The position numbers were made by a program, and so were the translations under genes. Below are positions 1 to 8,776 of a stretch of 64,000 nt of DNA, piece after piece. Each line of letters begins with the position of its first letter. The first letter of the stretch is position 1. Location: NCBI GenBank assembly GCA_017470605.1, contig JAFUYH010000009.1, positions 1 through 64,000 on the forward strand, written 5' to 3'. The stretch comes from Treponema sp. (GTDB taxonomy: Bacteria > Spirochaetota > Spirochaetia > Treponematales > Treponemataceae). The notes beneath the pieces were generated by a model. That model searched no databases, was not told the origin of the DNA, and saw only the letters and a program-made list of their open reading frames with translations.

Positions 1-1
1 A

Positions 2-664
2 GATGCCCGTGTAAAATGGGAGCGGGAGCGTGATATGCCGAGTGCCTTATATGTGGCGCAGAATGCGGCGGATGCAGAAAATGCGAAGGAGCAGAGCCGG
101 CTGAACTATGAGGCCTGGACGAATTCACAGAAGGTTCAGGCTGTCGAACAGAAAAGAAGCCTTGAAAGTACAAGACGGACTTTAGAAAGCAGAATCACTG
201 AACTGGAGCGTGTAATCCGCAATTCTACGATTTATGCGCCAATCAGCGGGCGTGTGGCAGAAGTAGCCAAACTGAACCCCGGAGATTATCTTATGGCAGG
301 AGAAGAAATCCTGCGGATTGTTCCGGACGGTGCAGAAGGCCTTAAGGCAGATATTTATGTAGACCCTTCTTACGTTGCAAAGGTCTGCGTGGGCGATGCA
401 GTACGAATGAAGTTTCCGGGGCTTCCGCCCAGCCGTTACGGAATGTTAGAAACAAAAATAGACCTTGTTCCTCCTGACGCAAGTCTTTCACAGACAGGCA
501 GTCTTGTTTTTGTGGTAGAATCTGCCGTGCCGGACCCATGGCTTGAATCCCGCCACGGCCGCAGGGCATCCCTTATCCCCGGCATTACCGCCGAAGCCCG
601 CATCATTACAGACCGCACCACCGTACTGCGCATGGTTCTGCGAAAACTGGATTTTATTAACTGA
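2..664 (+). CDS. HlyD-type membrane fusion (periplasmic adaptor) protein, 5' end outside window
   Basis: The reading frame is open from the first bases and has no start inside the window, so only the C-terminal part (about 220 residues) is present. It shows a helical coiled-coil segment rich in Gln, Glu and Arg, then the barrel-sandwich motif IYAPISGRVAEV, and ends with the PGITAEARI...VLRMVLRKLDF tail usual for HlyD/EmrA-type adaptors. Such proteins join an inner-membrane exporter (often a type I ABC transporter) to the outer membrane channel. The partner transporter should lie to the left. The gene ends 18 bp before the convergent cardiolipin synthase gene. Confidence 0.8.
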   Translation, partial: DARVKWERERDMPSALYVAQNAADAENAKEQSRLNYEAWTNSQKVQAVEQKRSLESTRRTLESRITELERVIRNSTIYAPISGRVAEVAKLNPGDYLMAGEEILRIVPDGAEGLKADIYVDPSYVAKVCVGDAVRMKFPGLPPSRYGMLETKIDLVPPDASLSQTGSLVFVVESAVPDPWLESRHGRRASLIPGITAEARIITDRTTVLRMVLRKLDFIN

Positions 665-682
665 TTTTATAAGCTGAGTTAC

Positions 683-2359
683 TTAAATCAGCGGAGCGAC
701 AATCCTGAAAATCCTGCCTAAAAAGCGGTAACGCCATGGAAGTTTTTTGTAGTTTGTAGGGGTCATGCGGGTGCAGTCCCGCAGGGTTTCTTCAAAATCA
801 TTTTTGATGTCTGCAATAACAGGGGCCTGATGAATAAAGGCACCGCATTCAAAATGATGAAAAAAACTTCTGTAGTCCAGGTTTACAGACCCCACGGTTG
901 CGTATTTATCATCAGAAATAAAAGTTTTGGCGTGAATAAAGCCCTTTTCGTATAAAAAAATGTTTGCGCCGTTTTCCATCAGCGTTTTTAGAAATGTTTT
1001 TCCCACGCAGAAAGTAATCAGATGATCCGGGCGGGATGGCACAATCAGGTTCACGCTTACTCCGCGGCGGGCTGCAAAAATCAGGCTTTCCATCATGTGA
1101 TTGTCTAAAATTACATAGGGACTGGTTATATAAAGATATTTTTTTGCATTTTCAATGATGTAATAGTAAACGTCTTCTGCAATATCACAGTTGTTAAAAG
1201 CGTCATCTCCATAAGGAATAACAAGCCCCATGTCTGCCTTTGTCCCGGTCTGCTGCCCCCTCTTGCTCTGGTCTTCATCAGCAAAAATGTAGCGTTTATA
1301 ATCATCCTTTTTATCTGTATAAATATTCCATGTCTGCAGGAAAAGAGTCGTAAGGTTTTCAGATGCACTTCCTTCTATGCGCACAGCGTTATCTTTCCAG
1401 TATTCAAAACGGTTTTTGCCTATGTTAAAATATTCATTTGCTATGTTCAGTCCGCCGGTGTAAGCAATTTTTCCGTCTATCACGATGATTTTTCTGTGGT
1501 CACGGTTGTTCATTCGCGTAGAAAAAAATGGAGTGATTGGAGAAAAATTCAGTGATTTTATGCCTTTTGATTCAAGGTATTTTTTGTAGGAGCGGGAAGA
1601 AATCATTATGGAACCAAAAGAATCAAAAATAAGGCGCACTTCCACTCCCTGCTTTGCCTTTTCTTCCAGCAGATTTACCAGACTCTGCCATGATTCATCA
1701 ATATGAATTATAAAAAACTCCAGAAAAATAAAGGATTTTGCATTTTCAACATCATGCAAAAGTCGGGGTGAACACATTTCGCCGTTCTTAAAATAAGAGA
1801 GTCTGTTATTTTCATGCGGAAAAAAACTGCCTGTTTTAATCAGATAGCGGCCAAGACCTTCTGCTTCGGGAAACTTTTCCAGAATAAGGCGTGCTTCGTC
1901 ATTATCCTTGTGAAATCTGGAAGTAATCAGCTTAATTTCCTGCAGATTTTTCTTCATTCTTGCAGCACCAATATTTGTGTGATAAATCAGGTAGGCGGCT
2001 ATTCCGAGCAAAGGGAAAAGAATCAGAGGAAGCATCCATGCAATTTTAAATTCGTTTTTACCGTTACTGTTTGAAAGAAAAACCATAAAGATGAAAGAGA
2101 GAGTAAGACTTCCACCAAGGTAGATTTCAAAGTTTTTGTTCAGTTTAAGGATAAAAAAGTAGAAAATCAGAATCTGAATTACAATCAGAAGGAAGATAAG
2201 TGCCACCCTGCTGAACATGAGCCTTTTTGTAAACTGACGCAGTTTTTTGTTCTTTACAAGAGATTCGTTAATGTCAAATTTCTGTGTTTTGTGAGCTTTG
2301 TGATTAGGTCTGGACTCTGTTTTTCCGTCTGTTTTTTGGGAAATGCTGAAACTTTTCAT
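683..2359 (-). CDS. cls: Cardiolipin synthase (phospholipase D superfamily)
   Basis: It joins two phosphatidylglycerol molecules, or PG and PE, into cardiolipin at the inner membrane. Three hydrophobic segments lie in the N-terminal third, followed by two PLD catalytic motifs: HRKIIVIDGK with a following GG, and HAKTFISDDKYATVGS. Both His-x-Lys-x4-Asp signatures are intact, so the enzyme should be active. The start is placed at the ATG at 2357-2359 (MKSFSIS, 558 residues). An in-frame ATG 16 codons upstream would overlap the start of the divergent DUF624 gene. Neither start has a ribosome binding site, but TATTAT lies 7 nt before the chosen ATG, so the mRNA may be leaderless. Confidence 0.9.
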   Translation of the reverse strand: MKSFSISQKTDGKTESRPNHKAHKTQKFDINESLVKNKKLRQFTKRLMFSRVALIFLLIVIQILIFYFFILKLNKNFEIYLGGSLTLSFIFMVFLSNSNGKNEFKIAWMLPLILFPLLGIAAYLIYHTNIGAARMKKNLQEIKLITSRFHKDNDEARLILEKFPEAEGLGRYLIKTGSFFPHENNRLSYFKNGEMCSPRLLHDVENAKSFIFLEFFIIHIDESWQSLVNLLEEKAKQGVEVRLIFDSFGSIMISSRSYKKYLESKGIKSLNFSPITPFFSTRMNNRDHRKIIVIDGKIAYTGGLNIANEYFNIGKNRFEYWKDNAVRIEGSASENLTTLFLQTWNIYTDKKDDYKRYIFADEDQSKRGQQTGTKADMGLVIPYGDDAFNNCDIAEDVYYYIIENAKKYLYITSPYVILDNHMMESLIFAARRGVSVNLIVPSRPDHLITFCVGKTFLKTLMENGANIFLYEKGFIHAKTFISDDKYATVGSVNLDYRSFFHHFECGAFIHQAPVIADIKNDFEETLRDCTRMTPTNYKKLPWRYRFLGRIFRIVAPLI

Positions 2360-2366
2360 ATCATCA

Positions 2367-2405
2367 ATAATATACAATATTTTGTGAATTTTATATACTT
2401 TCTGC
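2367..2405. promoter_or_regulatory. Divergent leaderless-type promoters for cls and the DUF624 gene
   Basis: On the plus strand TATACT at 2394-2399 lies 6 nt before the ATG at 2406. On the minus strand TATTAT (plus positions 2367-2372) lies 7 nt before the cls ATG. No Shine-Dalgarno sequence precedes either start. The -35 hexamers are weak. Only 46 bp separate the two ATGs. Confidence 0.5.
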
Positions 2406-3059
2406 ATGGGACTTTTTAATATGAACAGCGGTTTCTGGCGTTTTGTGAACCGTGCGCTGGATGTACTTCTTCTGAATCTCTTGTGGATTGTTTTCAGTCT
2501 TCCTGTTATTACGATTGGTGCTTCAACCTGTGCAGCCTTTTACGTTACTATGAAAATGGTAGATGAAGAAGAAGGCTATGTTGCCCGTATGTTCGTAAAA
2601 GCCTTTAAGGAAAACTTTAAGCAGGGCACCCTTATGTGGCTTTTTACCGCTCCCTGCATTTATGCCGACTATCTTATCTGGCAGCTGGTCATAAAAGGTG
2701 ACGGAATTAATTTTATAGTGATTGTGGGGGCAATCCTTTATACTGCAATAATCGCTCTTGTAATTTTGTATTCTTATCCGCTTATTGCCCGTTATAAGAA
2801 TTCCCTGCGTAATATCATAAAAAATGCCTTTGGCGTAAGTATGCTCTACTTTAAGAGAACTCTCTTTCTTTTGTTTTTAGTTGCTCTGGAAGTTGCCATT
2901 ATTTTCTGGAACCGCTATACACTGATTGCAGGTGCCTTTATAGGTCCGGAATTCATAATCTATACAATCAGTGCAATTGCAAAAAGAATCTTTCAAAAAA
3001 TAGAAAAAAGCAATGAAACTCCTGGCGGAACAGAAAATTCCGGGACTATAAATCAATAA
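2406..3059 (+). CDS. YesL-like (DUF624) integral membrane protein
   Basis: A 217-residue membrane protein with the DUF624/YesL pattern: an N-terminal MGLFNMNSGFWRF, a first helix containing LLLNLLWIVFSLP, then TIGASTCAAFYVTMKM and an FKENFKQGTLMW segment. About five hydrophobic helices are visible. Family members often lie beside carbohydrate uptake genes, but their biochemical role is not established and nothing here adds to it. The ATG at 2406 matches the family N-terminus and has a -10 hexamer 6 nt upstream. A second ATG at 2421 is possible. Confidence 0.75.
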   Translation: MGLFNMNSGFWRFVNRALDVLLLNLLWIVFSLPVITIGASTCAAFYVTMKMVDEEEGYVARMFVKAFKENFKQGTLMWLFTAPCIYADYLIWQLVIKGDGINFIVIVGAILYTAIIALVILYSYPLIARYKNSLRNIIKNAFGVSMLYFKRTLFLLFLVALEVAIIFWNRYTLIAGAFIGPEFIIYTISAIAKRIFQKIEKSNETPGGTENSGTINQ

Positions 3060-3069
3060 ATCTGCAAAT

Positions 3070-3099
3070 TTGACGGTTTTAAATCTTGTATGATATAAT
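3070..3099 (+). promoter_or_regulatory. Promoter of the chemoreceptor gene
   Basis: TTGACG (3070-3075), an 18 bp spacer and TATAAT (3094-3099) form a good sigma-70 type promoter. It gives a leader of about 55 nt, with the ribosome binding site AGGAG shortly before the ATG at 3160. Confidence 0.7.
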
Positions 3100-3159
3100 T
3101 TTATGATAAGTTCATTGATTGGTCGCAGCCTGGTCAATGAAAATACAGGAGAAATATAA

Positions 3160-5250
3160 ATGAAAGTCTCTAAATTTTTTGCAAGCCTGCAGTTCAGGCT
3201 TTTAATCATTGTTCTTGTTATCTTTATAATTTCAAATGCAATTATAGTCAGCGTAGCAATGAACCTTTCTCAAAAATCTACAACTCAGTCTGTAGATGCC
3301 CTTCTTAATACAGTTGCAGAATCAGCAGCCGAGCAGATAAAAGCAGAAGAAGAAAAGAATTTCAGAATGTTGAATGCAATCGCAAAATCTGATTTTCTGA
3401 ACGACCCGAACCTCAGTCTTCTGGAAAAATGCCAGCAGCTTACAAGAATTTCAAAGGTAAGTAGCGATTATGAAAATATCGGTTTTTATGATTTGGAAGG
3501 AAACAGCTATACTGCAGCCGGTCAGCCAATAAACCTTAAACGAAATTATATTGATAATGCAAAAGTAGGAAAAACAACTATTACAGATCCTGCAATAAAC
3601 CCTGTAACAAACATTCTTTTCCAGATTTATGCAGTTCCTGTTTATGACAGCAATAATAATCCTATAGGCTGCCTTTCTTTGAATATTTACGGAAACGTTC
3701 TTTCAGACAGAATTAAAGAAATTTCTTTTGGAAATACAGATTCTCACGTTCAGGTAATAAGCCGTATTTCCGGCCATACAATTGCATCTAACGATTTTTC
3801 TCAGGTAGAAAGTTTTCAGGACGTAAATGAAGATGCAGATGATGGTGTTCGTCCTGTTTTGCAGCGGGTAATGAAAGGCGAATCCGGAACTCAGATTTTT
3901 GGAACTCCAGGAGGCGCAAAGATGATTACAGCCTTCTGTCCTATTCCAGGAACCGACTGGTCTGTATTTGGTGCCTGTGAATACAAGGATTTTTATTCTG
4001 ATATAGAAAACATGAGCCGTATTGTTGCCATTCTTTCAACAATAATGATTGCAGTTGCTTTTGTTTCTGTTGGAGCAACCATGTCTATAAGCCTTAAGCC
4101 TCTTAAAAAAGTAAAGAGTGCCATAGAAGACGTAGCTTCTGGTGATGCAGACCTTACAAAACGTCTTGATAAACGCGGAAATGATGAAGTTTCTGACGTT
4201 GTTGTTGAATTCAACAGGTTTATGGCAAAAATGCAGGACATTATCAGTCAGCTTAAAGATTCCAAGACTAAACTTGGCGGAGCAGGAACAACCCTTCTTT
4301 CAAGCACACAGGATACTGCTTCATCAATCACACAGATTCTTTCAAATATAGAGTCTGTTCACAGTCAGATTACAAATCAGGCTGGCAGCGTACACGAAAC
4401 CGCCGGTGCAGTAAACGAAATTGCGTCAAACATTGAATCTCTTGAAAAGATGATTGAAAAACAGAGTGTCTGTGTTTCAGAGGCATCTGCCGCTGTAGAA
4501 GAGATGATTGGCAACATTTCTTCTGTAAATACTTCTGTAGAAAAAATGACGGCTTCTTTTGATGTTTTGAATTCTGATGCCCGCAACGGTCAGCAGGTTC
4601 AGATGGGCGTAAACGAAAAGATTGAGCAGATAAAAGTTCAGAGCGAAATTCTGCAGGAAGCAAACCAAGCTATTTCTGCAATTGCAGAACAGACTAATCT
4701 TCTTGCTATGAATGCCGCAATTGAAGCCGCTCATGCTGGAGAAGCAGGAAAAGGATTCTCTGTAGTTGCCGATGAAATCAGAAAACTTTCTGAAACTTCT
4801 ACTCAGCAGTCTAAGACGATTGGTGACCAGCTTTCAGAAATTCAGCGTTCTATAAATGATGTAGTTGCCGCTTCTGAACAGTCCAGTGCCGCCTTCTCTT
4901 CTGTGACTACAAAAATTAAAGATACAGATGACATTGTCCGCCAGATTAAGGCCGCAATGGAAGAACAGACAGAAGGTTCAAAGCAGATTAACAATGTACT
5001 TCATGTTATGAACGACAGTTCTCTGGAAGTAAAAACTGCAGGGCTTGAAATGGCAGAAGGAAACAAGGCCATTCTTTCAGAAGTCCGCAAACTGCAGGAT
5101 GCTACAGAAATTATGGAAGAAAGCATGAATGAAATGACTGTGGGTGCCAAGAAGATTAATGAAACTGGAGAAGCCATGCGCGAAATTGCTTCAGAAATGC
5201 AGGATTCTATTGGCGAAATTGGCGGTCAGATAGATCAGTTCAAAGTATAG
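3160..5250 (+). CDS. Methyl-accepting chemotaxis protein with Cache-type sensor
   Basis: A 696-residue chemoreceptor that signals through CheW/CheA. The order is: first membrane helix (about residues 13-35), a periplasmic sensor of about 250 residues that looks like a double Cache domain (GFYDLEGNSYTAAG, GTDWSVFGACEY), a second helix (about 288-312), a HAMP linker (SLKPLKKVKSAIEDVASGDADLT is its start), and a long cytoplasmic coiled coil. The signalling tip AEQTNLLAMNAAIEAAHAGE lies near residue 507. The ligand cannot be told from the sequence. It starts with an AGGAG site and stands as a single gene. Confidence 0.95.
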   Translation: MKVSKFFASLQFRLLIIVLVIFIISNAIIVSVAMNLSQKSTTQSVDALLNTVAESAAEQIKAEEEKNFRMLNAIAKSDFLNDPNLSLLEKCQQLTRISKVSSDYENIGFYDLEGNSYTAAGQPINLKRNYIDNAKVGKTTITDPAINPVTNILFQIYAVPVYDSNNNPIGCLSLNIYGNVLSDRIKEISFGNTDSHVQVISRISGHTIASNDFSQVESFQDVNEDADDGVRPVLQRVMKGESGTQIFGTPGGAKMITAFCPIPGTDWSVFGACEYKDFYSDIENMSRIVAILSTIMIAVAFVSVGATMSISLKPLKKVKSAIEDVASGDADLTKRLDKRGNDEVSDVVVEFNRFMAKMQDIISQLKDSKTKLGGAGTTLLSSTQDTASSITQILSNIESVHSQITNQAGSVHETAGAVNEIASNIESLEKMIEKQSVCVSEASAAVEEMIGNISSVNTSVEKMTASFDVLNSDARNGQQVQMGVNEKIEQIKVQSEILQEANQAISAIAEQTNLLAMNAAIEAAHAGEAGKGFSVVADEIRKLSETSTQQSKTIGDQLSEIQRSINDVVAASEQSSAAFSSVTTKIKDTDDIVRQIKAAMEEQTEGSKQINNVLHVMNDSSLEVKTAGLEMAEGNKAILSEVRKLQDATEIMEESMNEMTVGAKKINETGEAMREIASEMQDSIGEIGGQIDQFKV

Positions 5251-5273
5251 AAAAGCGGGGGTGTTATGGGGTA

Positions 5274-5356
5274 GGGGGCTTCCCCCCTTCGCAGTATAAC
5301 TGCTCGGAGACTCGCTAAAAACAGTCCACTGGACTGTTTTTGCCTGCGCTGCAGGC
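5274..5356. repeat. Array of four consecutive palindromes
   Basis: Four inverted repeats follow each other in 83 bp: GGGGG-ctt-CCCCC (5274-5286), GCAGT-ata-ACTGC (5291-5303), AAAAACAGTCCA-c-TGGACTGTTTTT (5317-5341) and GCCTGC-gct-GCAGGC (5342-5356). The third is a perfect 12-bp arm palindrome with T-rich ends and could end transcription of the upstream chemoreceptor gene. The composite arrangement looks like a dispersed intergenic repeat. Confidence 0.6.
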
Positions 5357-5370
5357 CGCTCCCTACCTAT

Positions 5371-5399
5371 TTGAATTTTTCTATTTTTTATTCTATTAT
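5371..5399 (+). promoter_or_regulatory. Leaderless-type promoter of the AICAR formyltransferase gene
   Basis: TTGAAT (5371-5376), 17 bp, TATTAT (5394-5399), then 6 nt to the ATG at 5406. There is no ribosome binding site between, so transcription should begin at or next to the start codon. Confidence 0.65.
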
Positions 5400-5405
5400 G
5401 TCCGC

Positions 5406-6581
5406 ATGAAAGAACTTGAACTTAAATACGGATGCAACCCGAACCAGAAACCGGCTCGGGTTTTTATGGAAAATGGCGACCTCCCAATTACAGTGTTAAA
5501 TGGAAGACCGGGATACATCAACCTTCTGGACGCATTGAACGGATGGCAGCTTGTAAAAGAGCTTAAAGAAGCAACCGGACTTCCTGCCGCAACTTCATTC
5601 AAACACGTTTCTCCTGCAGGTGCTGCTGTTGGAACACCCCTTAGCGATACATTAAAGCAGATTTATTTTACAGACGGTGTTGAACTCACTCCGCTTGCTT
5701 CTGCTTATGCCCGCGCTCGTGGTGCAGACAGAATGAGTTCTTTCGGTGATTTTATTTCTTTGAGCGACGAATGTGATGAAGCAACTGCACTTTTGATTAA
5801 GAAGGAAGTTTCAGACGGTATTATTGCTCCAGGTTATTCTGCTAAGGCTCTTGAGATTTTGAAGGCAAAGAAGGGCGGAAACTACTGTGTAATTCAGATT
5901 GACCCTAATTATGTTCCTGCTGAGCTTGAGCGCAAACAGGTTTTCGGCGTAACTTTTGAACAGGGGCACAACTTCCTTAAAATTGACGAGGCTTCGGCTC
6001 TTTCTAACATTGTAACAAAGAATAAGACTTTGAGCGAAGACGACAAACGCAACCTGATTATTTCTCTTATTGTTCTTAAGTACACTCAGTCTAACTCGGT
6101 TTGCTTTGTAAAGGATGGTCAGGCAATCGGTATTGGTGCCGGCCAGCAGAGCCGCGTTCACTGTACCCGCCTTGCTGGTCAGAAGGCTGATAACTGGTGG
6201 CTGCGTCAGTCGCCTAAGGTTCTTGGCTTGCAGTTTGTAGACGGCATTAAACGTGCCGACCGCGACAATGCAATTGATGTTTACATTGGCGAAGAATACA
6301 TGGACGTTCTTGCAGAAGGAAAATGGCAGAATATCTTTAAGGTGAAGCCAGAGGTTTTCACCCGCGAAGAAAAAGCAGAATGGATTGCAAAGAATACAAA
6401 TGTTGCCGTAGGTAGCGATGCCTTCTTCCCATTCGGCGACAACATTGAGCGTGCCCGCAAGAGCGGCGTTACTTGTGTTGTGCAGCCGGGCGGAAGCGTT
6501 CGCGACGACCTTGTAATTAAAGCCGCCGATGACTACGGAATGGTTATGGCATTTAATGGTATTAGACTTTTCCATCACTAG
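5406..6581 (+). CDS. purH: Phosphoribosylaminoimidazolecarboxamide formyltransferase (stand-alone AICARFT)
   Basis: It catalyses the formylation of AICAR with 10-formyl-THF, the penultimate step of purine synthesis. The 391-residue protein matches only the transformylase half of bifunctional PurH: LKYGCNPNQKPA at the N-terminus, the catalytic pair Lys66-His67 in SFKHVSPAGAA, and the C-terminal GDNIERA...QPGGSVRD block. The IMP cyclohydrolase domain that normally precedes it is absent. A single-domain form of about this length is known in several anaerobes. The start at 5406 is preferred over an in-frame ATG at 5340 because the extra 22 residues are hydrophobic, unlike the family, and a -10 hexamer lies just before 5406. 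Confidence 0.9.
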   Translation: MKELELKYGCNPNQKPARVFMENGDLPITVLNGRPGYINLLDALNGWQLVKELKEATGLPAATSFKHVSPAGAAVGTPLSDTLKQIYFTDGVELTPLASAYARARGADRMSSFGDFISLSDECDEATALLIKKEVSDGIIAPGYSAKALEILKAKKGGNYCVIQIDPNYVPAELERKQVFGVTFEQGHNFLKIDEASALSNIVTKNKTLSEDDKRNLIISLIVLKYTQSNSVCFVKDGQAIGIGAGQQSRVHCTRLAGQKADNWWLRQSPKVLGLQFVDGIKRADRDNAIDVYIGEEYMDVLAEGKWQNIFKVKPEVFTREEKAEWIAKNTNVAVGSDAFFPFGDNIERARKSGVTCVVQPGGSVRDDLVIKAADDYGMVMAFNGIRLFHH

Positions 6582-6618
6582 GATATAGCAGCGGTGAGTT
6601 TTGCTTGCCGACTTTTTT

Positions 6619-6652
6619 AAACTCCCGTTCACTATGTGGGCGGGAGTTTTTT
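6619..6652. terminator. Bidirectional terminator
   Basis: AAACTCCCG and CGGGAGTTT flank a 13-nt loop and are followed by a T run. It sits between the convergent AICARFT gene and the hypothetical gene that ends at 6651. Confidence 0.8.
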
Positions 6653-7592
6653 ATTCAATACAGTAAAAAGTTCCAAAAATATCATTTGATAAATTATTGC
6701 AATAATCAAGCGATACTTTTATTTCATCCTTTCGTTTTTCTAGAGTAGAAAGAATTTCTTCAGATGTATTTTCATTATTTGTGAAATCAATGTTTTTGAA
6801 GTTATCTTTTGCATAAGCATAGCAAGATGAGCTCTCAGAAATAAATGACTGATATGTATTTCTTTGATCATAGAAATTTGTGAATTCTTTACGGCCTTCT
6901 GTATTCTTATAATAGAATAGGCCTCCGAATGGAAATGAAATAAAGATAGATAAAACAAATATAATTGAAATCATATCATTAATATATTTTTTAAAAAAGA
7001 TTATACCAATAATAAATAGAATAAAGAAAATAACAGAGCCAAAAATTAAAGATGATTTTAGAGCCATTTTTTTATACTTTTTTATATTTTCATTAATCAT
7101 ATTTATATTTGATTTTGCTTTTTCACATTCTATCAATCTGTCTAAAACAGGAGCTTCTTCTAGATTCCTAACGTGTTCATTATATTCAGTGATTTTATCT
7201 TTATGATTTTGTACAAAATCATAAAGAAGTTTTCCGATTCTATTAAGACAGTTATCAAAATATTCTTTGTCTCGTAATTCGGATATAGCAGATGTATTTA
7301 CTCCACTATCGTTTATACCTTTTGAAAGACAATAAATCGAATAATAGTATTGAATAGAATCTTTATCTGTAGAATTTTCCAGACGTTCGCAGAGCTTATT
7401 TACACGATATAAATAATCTCGAATCCAGTCTTGTTGTTGATTATGTCTGATTAATGAATTTATACCTTCATTTTGTTCTTCAAGTAAATCATTTTGTTTT
7501 TTTAATAATCGGCTCTGATATTCAAGTTCTGCATTTTGTGATTCTGTTTCATCTAAGATGCTTAATTCGATGAAAGTATTCAAAAAACTCAT
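6651..7592 (-). CDS. Hypothetical coiled-coil membrane protein
   Basis: A 313-residue protein I do not recognise. Residues about 10-55 are rich in Glu, Gln and Leu with heptad character. Two adjacent hydrophobic helices follow near residues 178-200 and 207-228, and a polar C-terminal region of about 85 residues carries several Cys. The long N-terminal part is probably cytoplasmic because there is no signal peptide. The ATG has a clear AGGAG site. The gene is AT-rich and stands alone between two terminator or promoter regions, which fits a recently acquired accessory gene. Confidence 0.6.
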   Translation of the reverse strand: MSFLNTFIELSILDETESQNAELEYQSRLLKKQNDLLEEQNEGINSLIRHNQQQDWIRDYLYRVNKLCERLENSTDKDSIQYYYSIYCLSKGINDSGVNTSAISELRDKEYFDNCLNRIGKLLYDFVQNHKDKITEYNEHVRNLEEAPVLDRLIECEKAKSNINMINENIKKYKKMALKSSLIFGSVIFFILFIIGIIFFKKYINDMISIIFVLSIFISFPFGGLFYYKNTEGRKEFTNFYDQRNTYQSFISESSSCYAYAKDNFKNIDFTNNENTSEEILSTLEKRKDEIKVSLDYCNNLSNDIFGTFYCIE

Positions 7593-7615
7593 TTTAAATC
7601 TCCTAATGTAATATA

Positions 7616-7644
7616 ATTATACAATTCAAGTTTATTATTATCAA
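7616..7644 (-). promoter_or_regulatory. Promoter of the coiled-coil membrane protein gene
   Basis: On the minus strand TTGATA (plus 7639-7644), 17 bp, then TATAAT (plus 7616-7621). The leader is about 17-20 nt and contains the AGGAG site. Confidence 0.65.
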
Positions 7645-7768
7645 GAAATTGGTCTAAGAAGTGTATATATAAAAATGTAGATAATCTAAACATAATTATT
7701 TGAAATTATGTTTACTAGAAGACTTATAAATCATTTTATTATAAAATAATTTTGCAGGAGATTAGAGG

Positions 7769-8776
7769 ATGACAACAGATAATAAAAGTGAAATTGTAAT
7801 TTTTAAGACCGCGGACGAGAAAATTTCTGTTGATGTTCGTTTTGAAGGCGAAACAGTTTGGCTAACACAGGCTCAGCTGGTAGACTTGTATGGTTCGAGT
7901 AAGGCAAATGTAAGTGAACATATAAAGCATATTTTTGAGGAAGAAGAGCTTACAAAAGAGGCAACTGTTCGGAAATTCCGAACAGTTCAAACTGAGGGTA
8001 GCCGCAATGTTGAACGCGAAGTTGAATATTACAACCTCGATATGATTATTTCTTTGGGCTACCGCATTAAGTCCAAGATTGCAACACAATTCCGACAGTG
8101 GGCAACAAAACGCCTGAATGAATATATTCGTAAAGGCTTTACAATGGACGATGAACGGCTTAAAGAAGCTGGTGGTGGTGATTATTGGAAAGAACTTCTG
8201 TCGCGAATCCGTGATATTCGTTCTTCGGAAAAAGTGATGTATCGCCAGGTGTTGGATTTGTATGCGACAAGTGCTGATTATAACCCCCAGTCTACTGAAT
8301 CAATTGCATTTTTCAAAATGGTTCAGAATAAACTTCACTATGCTGTGAATCGTCAGACTGCTGCTGAAATAATTTACGATAGAGCAGATAGTGAAAAGGA
8401 TTTTATGGGACTGACTTCTTTTAAGGGGGCAGATGTTACTCTAGACGATGTTAGAATTGCAAAGAATTATCTTTCAGAAAAAGAACTTAAAAAACTGAAC
8501 GCACTTGTTTCGGCGTTTTTTGACATGGCGGAGTATCAGGCGGAAAATCACAATGTTATGCATATGAGTGATTATGTAGAACAACTTGACCGGACAATTA
8601 AATCTGTTGGGGAAGAAGTTCTGGAAGGAGCAGGAAAAATCAGTCATAAAAAAGCGATGGAAAAAGCGGAAGATGAATATAGAAAATATCAGGTAAAAAC
8701 ACTTTCTTCTGTTGAAAAGGCATATATTGAAACCCTAAAAGAACTAAAGAAGATTGAAGATAAGGATAGAAAATGA
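7769..8776 (+). CDS. RhuM family protein
   Basis: A 335-residue member of the RhuM family (named from a Salmonella pathogenicity island; function unknown). Supporting segments are SVDVRFEGETVWLTQAQL near the N-terminus, NVEREVEYYNLDMIISLGYRI, and RQWATKRLNEYIRKGF. The WLTQAQLVDLYGSS...VSEHI stretch resembles a helix-turn-helix, so a DNA-binding role linked to mobile DNA is possible but is inference. The start has an AGGAG site. The stop overlaps the start of the downstream acetyltransferase gene by 4 bp, suggesting translational coupling. Confidence 0.85.
   Translation: MTTDNKSEIVIFKTADEKISVDVRFEGETVWLTQAQLVDLYGSSKANVSEHIKHIFEEEELTKEATVRKFRTVQTEGSRNVEREVEYYNLDMIISLGYRIKSKIATQFRQWATKRLNEYIRKGFTMDDERLKEAGGGDYWKELLSRIRDIRSSEKVMYRQVLDLYATSADYNPQSTESIAFFKMVQNKLHYAVNRQTAAEIIYDRADSEKDFMGLTSFKGADVTLDDVRIAKNYLSEKELKKLNALVSAFFDMAEYQAENHNVMHMSDYVEQLDRTIKSVGEEVLEGAGKISHKKAMEKAEDEYRKYQVKTLSSVEKAYIETLKELKKIEDKDRK

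Noticed and set aside
5340-5405. 22-residue N-terminal extension of the AICAR formyltransferase
   Set aside because: The segment crosses palindromes and the promoter and is unlike the family.
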